From Odoribacter sp. (GTDB lineage Bacteria; Bacteroidota; Bacteroidia; Bacteroidales; Marinifilaceae), in NCBI GenBank assembly GCA_020024465.1, contig JAHHTT010000078.1, positions 1 through 7,527 of the forward strand: a DNA stretch of 7,527 bases. Reading direction: 5' to 3'. This document shows, one piece after another, positions 1 to 5,561 of the stretch. Position 1 is the stretch's first letter. Every line of letters starts with the position of its first letter. The notes under the pieces are model-generated. The model was not told the DNA's origin, searched no databases, and was given only the letters and a program-made list of their open reading frames with translations. Both the position numbers and the translations under genes were made by a program.

Positions 1-98
1 AGCTTCCCGTAAATTACCTTTCTACGATACTTTGGCACAAGCACAATGTGATATTTTCCATTCCAACTTGTATGTGATAGAAACTTTTTCGTCCACAA
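1..98 (-). pseudogene. tnpA: IS200/IS605-family transposase TnpA, N-terminal part, cut by the left window edge
   Basis: Read on the minus strand from a TTG at 98, this encodes a stretch containing LSHTSWNGKYHIVLVPKYRR and then KVIYGK. That is the hallmark N-terminus of the Y1 HUH single-strand transposase of IS200/IS605 elements (family usual: LSHT.WNCKYHIVF.PKYRR). The catalytic HUH and Tyr residues would lie beyond the left edge. The start is uncertain. A GTG at 96 has a more family-like beginning (VDEK) but is in another frame and soon stops, so a small indel near the start codon is possible. A 7-bp inverted repeat (TAGAAAC at 78-84, GTTTCTA at 111-117) spans the start, as expected for the left-end hairpin of such elements. 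Family identity is firm; whether the gene is intact cannot be judged. Confidence 0.8.
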
Positions 99-117
99 GC
101 ATAGCTGGTAGTTTCTA
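78..117. repeat. Inverted repeat over the tnpA start, likely IS200/IS605 left-end hairpin
   Basis: TAGAAAC (78-84) and GTTTCTA (111-117) are perfect 7-bp complements separated by 26 nt, covering the likely TTG start at 98. IS200/IS605 elements have no terminal inverted repeats but carry sub-terminal hairpins near the tnpA start that are recognised by TnpA or mask translation. That this is such a hairpin is inferred from position. Confidence 0.45.
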
Positions 118-118
118 G

Positions 119-469
119 TTAAAGGAAATCTGGCTGGGTCCCAATGCGGAACTAGCCAGAAAGCGAGCTTATGAAGTCATAGATGTCTATTCAAAGTGCT
201 TTCCTAAAGCTGCGCAATGTTTAGAGGACTCTCTGACTTTTTACGCATTCCCGAAGCTGGACGCCCGGAAGATCTTGTCCTCCAACATGATTGAATGTCT
301 AAACCGGGAGATTCGCAGACAAACCAGTGTTTTTGAAATTTTCCCTAAAGACGAGTCCTATGTCCGGCTGGTCTTCACATACCTGATAGAGTATACAGAG
401 GATGTGTCTGTCTGCATAGCATACCTACGTCAAGAATCCATTGAAACGACACTGCAAATGGCAGCTTAA
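119..469 (+). pseudogene. IS256-family (mutator-type) transposase, C-terminal fragment
   Basis: The plus-strand frame opens after a TAG at 116-118 and runs about 116 codons to a TAA at 467-469. It contains IWLGPNAELARKRA, then FYAFPKLDARKILSSNMIE, then LNREIRRQTSVFEIFP and SYVRLV, all typical of the C-terminal third of IS256-group DDE transposases (normally about 400 residues). The catalytic-Glu motif is present as NMIECLNREIRR, with Glu at codon 281-283. Family members usually have Arg where Cys follows. The N-terminal two thirds, with both catalytic Asp residues, are absent: the sequence switches within a few bases to the IS200-like element at 1-118. It is therefore a dead relic. An ATG at 275 lies inside the transposase and is not a real start. 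Confidence 0.88.
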
Positions 470-632
470 TTTCATTTTTCAGGAACCCTTTTTCTAACAT
501 CCCTTGACGCAATCAATACCCCTGTATCCCAGACCTTACGAGAATGCCGTGGATTTTATGCCAGTCTGGTAAACTATCCGCTACTATACAAGGGCATTGT
601 TTCATATTGGAGCGTGTTTTACAATTCGATGG

Positions 633-649
633 CAAATTTGACAGTTACC
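633..649. repeat. Possible right terminal inverted repeat of the IS256-like relic
   Basis: The 17 bases, read inward on the minus strand, are GGTAACTGTCAAATTTG. They fit the general IS256-family terminal pattern of GG(T/A) followed shortly by TGTCAAA or TGT.AAA. The site lies about 160 nt after the transposase stop, a little farther than usual. The left repeat is lost with the 5' truncation, so the pairing cannot be tested here. Confidence 0.35.
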
Positions 650-710
650 TGAAATCCTCTGATACTTCTGAAAAGTGATATTCTTTTTCACTTAGGCAGT
701 TACTGCTAAC

Positions 711-748
711 AAAAAAAGAGCTAACTAGTTTCAAAAAACCGTTAGCTC
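711..748 (-). terminator. Rho-independent terminator (minus strand)
   Basis: Reading the minus strand, GAGCTAAC (748-741) and GTTAGCTC (725-718) form a perfect 8-bp stem around a 15-nt loop. Seven T residues follow at once (717-711). This is a textbook intrinsic terminator for leftward transcription and is the first strong one downstream of the DUF2971 gene, so it may end the whole defence operon. On the plus strand the stem is followed only by CTTTTCT, so termination in that direction would be weaker. Confidence 0.8.
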
Positions 749-762
749 CTTTTCTATCAATA

Positions 763-840
763 ATGAGATTTTGTTGCCGTTTCGTTGCCAAGAAACCCTA
801 AAATCGCTACTTTTCGGGCTCTTGAGCCTGAAAAGTCAGA
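763..840 (-). pseudogene. Short open frame, decayed 3' end of an unidentified gene
   Basis: About 26 minus-strand codons are open between a TAA at 841-843 and a TGA just before the terminator. The frame includes KVAILGFLGNETATKSHY. The ending (GN.xAT.K) resembles C-terminal tails of some clostridial phage and integrative-element tyrosine recombinases, but no catalytic motif (R, HxxR, Y) is present, so the identity is only a guess. It ends about 15 nt before the terminator stem, as the true 3' end of a gene would. Confidence 0.2.
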
Positions 841-975
841 TTATGAGATTATTCCCACTCGCCGGATTAGATCGGTTTCTAAACTTTTTTGTATAGTGGA
901 TTTAATACGATGTTGTTCTATTTGATGCAGATTATCCTTATCCCTAGGTCTATCCGGATTTTTGCTATCAAAAAT
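841..975 (-). pseudogene. 44-codon minus-strand open frame, possible C-terminal remnant
   Basis: The frame opens after stops at 976-981 and ends with TAA at 841-843. The product is hydrophilic, with a charged helical centre (HQIEQHRIKSTIQKSLETD) and the tail LIRRVGIIS, so it reads like a real protein C-terminus. I do not recognise the family. No start or ribosome binding site lies in frame. Removing one T of the minus-strand T5 tract just upstream would join it to an ATG-led frame (MALIDF...), so a frameshifted small gene is possible. Chance openness cannot be excluded. Confidence 0.25.
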
Positions 976-976
976 C
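957..976. repeat. 8-bp perfect hairpin with 4-nt loop
   Basis: GATTTTTG (957-964) and CAAAAATC (969-976) pair around CTAT. The stem is AT-rich and has no T-tract beyond it on either strand, so it is not a convincing terminator. It lies where the 841-975 frame meets in-frame stops. Confidence 0.4.
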
Positions 977-1035
977 TATCAGTGCCATAATATCACCGAT
1001 TACTCTTGATGATACTGTGCAGGTGGTTTGGATGT

Positions 1036-1041
1036 ATTATA
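1036..1041 (-). promoter_or_regulatory. Possible extended -10 promoter element downstream of the DUF2971 gene
   Basis: The minus strand reads TGCTATAAT, a consensus -10 hexamer with the TGn extension. No good -35 box is visible at 16-18 nt. If active it would start a leftward transcript of about 300 nt ending at the terminator at 711-748. Confidence 0.25.
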
Positions 1042-1089
1042 GCATATATGGGGATGATTTTCCAGACAGTGTTTTGTTCCGGCAGGAAA

Positions 1090-2148
1090 TTATTTATTGG
1101 AAGTGCTGTATATAGGGTAAGCATTCAAACGATTTTCTTTGTCAATCTTAGATTTGTATATATTTTTTATACCGGCCTGCAATGCCATTGAAACAATTAT
1201 ATTTTCCTCCACTGGGGATGTTCTAAGGCCTATAATCACACCGTCTGGCACCCATTCAATCATTGCTGGTGGTTTCAGTTGACAATTAGCGATCATTCGC
1301 CATTCCTCATCGTATCTGTGGCATTCTTTTTTTATTAAGCTGTTGCGCTCTTTTTCCCATGTCATAGGGCCGTACTCTTTGTTGAAAAATTCCGGCATTG
1401 GAATCCCCAGAATTTTTACCATTTCTTGTGCCATAACCTTCTTTGCAAAATTAGTAGCATCATATGGAACGTCAGAATAATATACAGGATAGATAGGGGT
1501 ACCATATAAGTGAACACCGCAATTTTTGCATTTTTCGCTTTTTCCGCAGTGATAGTTTTCTTGATTGTTCAAATCATACATTAGTGCAAAGCCTTTATGC
1601 ATATTAGCATATTTCAACCATAATGTTTCATTAAACCCATTTTCTGAAAAACAAATGGACTGGATTTCATCTTGAATTCTTGTTCGTAAGGTCAATGCGT
1701 AAGATAAAAATTGATCTGTCAAACCACTTTCATGCAAACTTGCTATTCCTTCAGGTGTTGTAACCTGTTGAATATATTCTACAGGGAGATTATTAGGAAC
1801 AGTTGCAATCATGCTTTTCATTGCATCTGCCAGCGTGGCGATTGTTTGGTTTGATTTAAAATTACTTTCAAACTCCTGGCGAATTTTATCAACATCGACA
1901 TGCAAAAATGTATCAAACGGATCATCATACTTGCTGGCTTGAGAGAAAAACAGTTTATTCGTTCTTAATGCTTCCAGGTTATTGCTGTTTACAGAACGAT
2001 AGCGATACAAAAATCTTGGATGCCGAATCTTCGTCGCTAACACTTCTGCTTCTCTTTGAGGATTTTCTCCTGAAAACGAGCACAACGTATTCCAGTAATC
2101 CTGTCGTTCTTCATCACTCATGACAGAATTTCGTTTTTCCTTTTGCAT
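1090..2148 (-). CDS. DUF2971 domain-containing protein
   Basis: This 352-residue protein shows the DUF2971 (PF11185) pattern. LYRYRS (47-52) and a KLFFSQASKYDDPFD segment (65-79) match the family's L(Y/W)KYR and FNDPFD boxes. SICFSE (164-169) and LWLKYANMHKGFALMYDL (176-193) match the CFSE and W..YA..H.G....YD boxes. PVYY (221-224), RYDEEWR (278-284) and PDGVIIG (301-307) follow. The biochemical role of DUF2971 is not established to my knowledge; no signal peptide or membrane segment is seen, so it should be cytoplasmic. An insert at 200-213 has H-C-x5-C-x2-C-x2-H, a possible small metal site. The ATG at 2148 is preceded by GGGGAGGAG (2167-2159) at 10 nt, which fixes the start over a Met at codon 10. 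It is the last gene of the cluster, 103 nt after the ApeA-like gene, and may also have its own promoter. Confidence 0.88.
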   Translation of the reverse strand: MQKEKRNSVMSDEERQDYWNTLCSFSGENPQREAEVLATKIRHPRFLYRYRSVNSNNLEALRTNKLFFSQASKYDDPFDTFLHVDVDKIRQEFESNFKSNQTIATLADAMKSMIATVPNNLPVEYIQQVTTPEGIASLHESGLTDQFLSYALTLRTRIQDEIQSICFSENGFNETLWLKYANMHKGFALMYDLNNQENYHCGKSEKCKNCGVHLYGTPIYPVYYSDVPYDATNFAKKVMAQEMVKILGIPMPEFFNKEYGPMTWEKERNSLIKKECHRYDEEWRMIANCQLKPPAMIEWVPDGVIIGLRTSPVEENIIVSMALQAGIKNIYKSKIDKENRLNAYPIYSTSNK

Positions 2149-2194
2149 TTATGCCATACTCCTCCCCTCACATTTTCAAACCACACCTGTACCC

Positions 2195-2222
2195 ATAATA
2201 AGCATTAGTGATCAATGTGCAA
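2195..2222 (-). promoter_or_regulatory. Possible promoter for the DUF2971 gene
   Basis: On the minus strand TTGCAC (2222-2217) and TATTAT (2200-2195) are 16 nt apart, upstream of the strong ribosome binding site at 2167-2159. The match is moderate (4-5 of 6 in each box). It fits the unusually long 103-nt gap before this gene, but read-through from upstream remains possible. Confidence 0.35.
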
Positions 2223-2251
2223 TTGACATTTTGATACTTGATTTTTATCAA
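2223..2251 (+). promoter_or_regulatory. Possible plus-strand promoter facing into the 3' end of the ApeA-like gene
   Basis: A consensus TTGACA (2223-2228) is followed after 17 nt by TATCAA (2246-2251), a 4/6 match to the -10 box. A transcript from here would be antisense to the end of the ApeA-like gene. AT-rich DNA gives such matches often, so support is weak. Confidence 0.2.
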
Positions 2252-3697
2252 TTAAATTGCAAAATTGCAATGAAATAACTCGTTTATTGCCTTTTGAATT
2301 TTCTCATTATCCACGCCACAGATTTTCAACTGAATAGCATAAATAATCCGCTCTAAGAATATCAAATCCAAAAGTGATAAACCTATGAAGTCTTTGTCCA
2401 AATCTCCGTGTGCAAAATGATTTCTCTGATCTGCAAGTCGTGAACCCATCTGGCTGTAATCTAATTCCTCGTTGTTGAAACTATACAACTGATACCCAAA
2501 TGGATTGAGTATTTCGCCATAATCATTCCCGATTTTTTCAATCTTGTTTGCCAGACTTGGACTGCGTTTTACAGTTTTTAATAGGGATTTGTAAATTCCC
2601 TTTGTTTTTCCTTTACTATCTGCAATTAACTGTTCTAATTTTCCAGTAACCTCTGTTTCTGCCGCTAAACGTTGTGTACTCTTAGGAATCCCATCCGGAT
2701 ACAATCTGTTAAATTCCCATTCAAAGGCAGCCGTAATCATAACGAAACGTGCTGCATCAATGTGCTGCCCTGTTGCGTACGATTCGGGCAAATTTCGCAA
2801 ATATATCTTATTATCGGCGATGTTTGACAAAATCTCACCTTCGTGTCCTGCTATATGTATCTGTTTAATATAACGTCCATCTTTCAATGTTTTAGTATCA
2901 ATGTCATTAGATTTTTCACCGAAAACATATATCGTTGCAAAGGTTTCATGTTTGCCATCTTCACATGGTGCTGCTAAATTCACTTCACTAAAATGAACAT
3001 CTTTTCGATAGCAAAGAAATTGCACAAACTGTTTTGCTACATACCAAAGCCGAAGAATAAATCGATAATCGTCTGTTGCATCGAGTTCAAACAGCATATC
3101 CGAAGAAAGTTTCATTGGCGGCTCCCAGTTTTTCGTACTCATTGTGCGGGAGACACCAAAAGAAACTGATACAGGCTTAGAATCAACAGTGAATTCCTGT
3201 TTCTGCGTTGTTGTACAATTAAAATCTCTTGTTTTTACTTCAAAAGTTCCGGAATTCACAAAAGCATTCGGATCAAGAGTATATTCGATAGCTTGGCTTG
3301 TTGGATGAATACCGTTAATTTCGGGTCCAGTAAAACTAATACGGTCAATCTTGTCTCTTCCAAATTTACATATGATATATGCTTCTAAATCGATAAGTAA
3401 AACAGAATTTTGATGCGCAATATACGAACCTTTCTTTGGTAGAAAAATGATTTTTTGATTGGTTTCGTTGCACCTTCCGATTATAACATCTTGATCCATA
3501 CGAGGAGGCTCATCCCATGTATAGGTTCCTTGCGTAATTTCCTTCATGCCATATCTCCACATACCGTTACGTGACTCGGCATTTGTGGGAATTATTCTCA
3601 GAGTTTGGTCTACAAAAACGAACTGATAATCCTCATCTTCAAATTCAAGAAAACCCGTATAGAGTTTCTCATCTAAATCGGTAGTTTTAATATTCAT
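2252..3697 (-). CDS. ApeA-like HEPN-domain protein, predicted abortive-infection ribonuclease
   Basis: This 481-residue protein fits the two-part ApeA architecture. The first part (about 1-300) is rich in beta-strand-like segments and matches the style of the ApeA N-terminal domain (GFLEFEDEDYQF near 15-26; PPMKLSSDMLFEL near 193-205). The helical C-terminal part (about 310-470) is HEPN-like. It contains RLADQRNHFAHGDL, giving R425-N426-x3-H430, the R-x4-6-H catalytic signature of HEPN RNases with the usual polar residue after Arg. ApeA-type proteins are reported in phage-defence screens and HEPN RNases generally cleave RNA to halt infected cells; that this one does so is inferred. The ATG at 3697 has AAGAGG (3714-3709) 11 nt upstream. 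It lies 54 nt after the Ymh-like gene with no terminator between, so the two are probably co-transcribed. All motif residues are present and the frame is intact. Confidence 0.82.
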   Translation of the reverse strand: MNIKTTDLDEKLYTGFLEFEDEDYQFVFVDQTLRIIPTNAESRNGMWRYGMKEITQGTYTWDEPPRMDQDVIIGRCNETNQKIIFLPKKGSYIAHQNSVLLIDLEAYIICKFGRDKIDRISFTGPEINGIHPTSQAIEYTLDPNAFVNSGTFEVKTRDFNCTTTQKQEFTVDSKPVSVSFGVSRTMSTKNWEPPMKLSSDMLFELDATDDYRFILRLWYVAKQFVQFLCYRKDVHFSEVNLAAPCEDGKHETFATIYVFGEKSNDIDTKTLKDGRYIKQIHIAGHEGEILSNIADNKIYLRNLPESYATGQHIDAARFVMITAAFEWEFNRLYPDGIPKSTQRLAAETEVTGKLEQLIADSKGKTKGIYKSLLKTVKRSPSLANKIEKIGNDYGEILNPFGYQLYSFNNEELDYSQMGSRLADQRNHFAHGDLDKDFIGLSLLDLIFLERIIYAIQLKICGVDNEKIQKAINELFHCNFAI

Positions 3698-3751
3698 GGA
3701 AGTCCATACCTCTTAGCTTTCAAGGTGTACCACAAAACTTACACTTTAAAT

Positions 3752-4616
3752 TTATGGTTTTTGAGTTTTATAAGGAACAGGTTTGCATTTATCCAGATAT
3801 TTATGTGCGAGTGAAATTAAAGTAAGTACATCTAATGCTGCTTCTTCATCAATGGTCCAACTTATCTTTGGAGTGTGTGCTTCAGGATTTCTGACCAAAT
3901 TAAAAATGGCTTCCAATAATTTCTCAACTCCTTTGAACTCACTAATCTCACTTTCTGTCTTCAATAGGTTAAAGTAAAGATAGGGGTCCTTTTGAGAAAA
4001 GGCCTTTTGAAACAATTTACCACCATCTTCTTCGAGGCCTGTAATATTTCGTACATGTTGAGCAACACCTTTTGCAGCTTCGAATACAGCATCGTGATAA
4101 TCCTTTCTCAGGTAATCACGGATGCAGTATTTTTTTACTTCCTCATGTATTTTACGATCGGTTAGTTTTTGCTCCAGTGATTTAACTCTCTGATCAACTT
4201 CATCTAAGGTTTCAGCTTGTATCACTTGATGTATTTTCCCATTTGCCTGTATCTCAAGGCCAACAAGTAACAGTATCTTATTACTCTCATCAAAAAGATA
4301 TTTATATTTAGCACGCTTTCCATCAGAAGTATAGCAGGCTGGATCTAAGGCATTTTCTATAAAATCAAAAATTTTTTTTGAAACTTTTGGCTGTATTAAT
4401 CTCGTTAGCAAAGCAATTATATAGCCAATCCCTTTTATTTAATCCTGGTGTATATCCGAACTCATTACGGTATCCACCTTTATCTACAATGTGAATGAAG
4501 CATTGACCTAACTTTAATCTGATTTCACTCTCTGTCAATCCTAAGTTCGGATCAGAGTTTGCTAATACATCACATAGAGATTTTAATTGTGGCTGTGACA
4601 GCTGTTTTACAACCAT
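3752..4616 (-). pseudogene. TIGR02391/Ymh family HEPN-like protein, split by a +1 frameshift at an A8 tract
   Basis: Two overlapping minus-strand frames together make one TIGR02391 (Ymh, PF09509) protein. The first (4616-4365, 83 codons, ATG with GAGGAG 7 nt upstream) carries the family N-terminus, with LTESEIRLKLGQC (27-39) and RDWLYNCF (62-69). The second (up to 4411, down to 3752) carries the rest: DFIENALDPACY, YHDAVFEAAKGVAQHVR, LLKTESE, and LVRNPEAHTPKISW with HEPN-like R-N-x3-H. They meet at minus-strand A8T5 (4379-4367). With seven A the frames join as FKKIFDFIENALDPACY, restoring a 287-residue protein with normal family spacing and R-x4-H at about 242-247. The second frame's only early start is a TTG at 4411 without a ribosome binding site, which argues against a separate gene. 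It lies 24 nt after the endonuclease and 54 nt before the ApeA-like gene. Role: probable RNase-type or abortive-infection protein, by family. Confidence 0.85.
4367..4379 (-). other. A8T5 tract, likely slippage site that breaks the Ymh-like frame
   Basis: The minus strand reads C, eight A, five T, G. Frame 1 passes through it as TTC AAA AAA AAT TTT TGA and stops; with one A fewer it continues in the frame of the conserved domain. A8 is long enough for replication slippage and sometimes for RNA polymerase slippage in AT-rich bacteria. Other coding poly-A/T runs in this window (T7 in the methyltransferase near 6304-6310, T7 in the regulator near 7197-7203) are one unit shorter and their frames are intact. 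Confidence 0.75.
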
Positions 4617-4640
4617 TTTCTACTCCTCAGATTCTTTTTC

Positions 4641-5561
4641 TTATCTCCTCGGCCCCAAAAATTTATCGCCGTTCAAATGGATCATATGGTCCGGCATGTC
4701 TGCAATCCAGACCTCTGTCTCCCATGCGAGGTTTTCTGAAAACTTTTTGAATGTTTTGAAATCAAGGAATGCTGTCACATAAATTTTACCTGCTGTAACG
4801 TTCTTTGTCATTTCCTCAATTTCCTTGATTCTTTTAGGCTCCATTGGACCAACAGAAGTCACAGATTCTACAAAGTACAGCCAATCTTTATCTGCAACAT
4901 AAAGAACTACATCTGGCATTTTGTCGTGAAGGGTAATGTCAAACCCCAATGCTCGAAGTTTTTCTTCATGCTTGACCAAATCTTTCTCCGTGGTATCCCC
5001 AACATATAGACACTCCGAATTAGGCGCGAAGCGAGGAGCAAATTCCTCAATAATCGCCTTTTGCAGTTGGTTATGCTTTCCGGGAGAGAAGGTAAAATCC
5101 TCACCATTGATTTTTACAGGCATTTTACGCATTTCCTTTTTGGAAGCATATATTTTCACCAGAGCTTCGTGATTCCTCTTAAAACCTGCTAGCCGTTTTT
5201 CCCAATCACATAATCCATAACTTTGAATAAGTGCAAGCATTTCATCAGTCAGCCTATAGCGATAATTCGGGCTATTGGTTGCTTTTCCGTTGTCTTCAAT
5301 AAAAGCTGCATTTCTAAAATGATGCATCGCCTGTTTTCGGATTGTCTCTCGGCTGTTTTCAGCATAAGTTACCCCGAAATTTGAACTTGCAAAGCCAATC
5401 ACATCATGAATGCGAATCCATTCATTTTGAGCATTACTCCAATTATGGTTTTCTGTAAGACCAGACATCGCCAAAAGAACTAAGCAGCACATATCGTTTT
5501 GTTGTTTTGCTGGAACTTCCAATGCAGAGAGTATCTTTCTTGCTTCATCAATTTTACTCAT
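4641..5561 (-). CDS. Type II restriction endonuclease, BsuBI/PstI family
   Basis: This 306-residue protein matches the BsuBI/PstI endonuclease family (PF06616; usually a little over 300 residues). The N-terminal helical, winged-helix-like part (about 1-125) precedes the catalytic C-terminal domain. Family marks are GKHNQLQKAIIEEFAPRF (161-178), LYVGDT (185-190), MPDVVLY (215-221) and FVESVTSVGPMEPKR (230-244). P216-D217 and E232 are the likely metal-binding residues of a PD-(D/E)xK-like core, but a standard ExK lysine is not obvious. Known family members cut CTGCAG; that this one does is inferred. The ATG overlaps the methyltransferase stop as ATGA, and its AAGGAG site (5573-5568) lies inside the methyltransferase gene, 6 nt from the start. 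This coupling helps ensure methylation precedes restriction. The frame is full length, so the enzyme may be active. Confidence 0.93.
   Translation of the reverse strand: MSKIDEARKILSALEVPAKQQNDMCCLVLLAMSGLTENHNWSNAQNEWIRIHDVIGFASSNFGVTYAENSRETIRKQAMHHFRNAAFIEDNGKATNSPNYRYRLTDEMLALIQSYGLCDWEKRLAGFKRNHEALVKIYASKKEMRKMPVKINGEDFTFSPGKHNQLQKAIIEEFAPRFAPNSECLYVGDTTEKDLVKHEEKLRALGFDITLHDKMPDVVLYVADKDWLYFVESVTSVGPMEPKRIKEIEEMTKNVTAGKIYVTAFLDFKTFKKFSENLAWETEVWIADMPDHMIHLNGDKFLGPRR

Larger units (their letters stand above)
470..1089. other. Gene-poor 620-bp stretch between IS relic and DUF2971 gene
   Basis: No intact gene is visible. From left to right it holds the possible IS256 terminal repeat (633-649), a small hairpin (AAGTGA 673-678 with TCACTT 688-693), a strong intrinsic terminator (711-748), and two short minus-strand open frames (about 763-840 and 841-975). 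It also holds an 8-bp hairpin (957-976) and a TATAAT-like hexamer on the minus strand (1036-1041). The region looks like decayed mobile-element or island-boundary DNA. Plus-strand frames here are short and unrecognised. Confidence 0.6.

Noticed and set aside
550..679. 44-codon plus-strand frame from an ATG near 550 to a TGA at about 679
   Set aside because: It has no recognisable family and no clear ribosome binding site, and it would run across the putative IS terminal repeat.
849..860. GAGTGGGAATAA on the minus strand, like the 3' end of guaA (E-W-E-stop), a known integration site
   Set aside because: The bases before it do not encode the guaA ending and they read better as part of the 841-975 frame; a short match is not enough to call an attachment site.
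1006..1191. 61-codon plus-strand frame overlapping the end of the DUF2971 gene
   Set aside because: It overlaps a recognised gene on the other strand, has no family resemblance and no good ribosome binding site.
3752..4411. Treating the 219-codon Ymh-like frame as a stand-alone gene starting at TTG 4411
   Set aside because: No ribosome binding site precedes the TTG, and the family's N-terminal part lies just upstream in another frame with a strong site, so a frameshifted single gene explains both.
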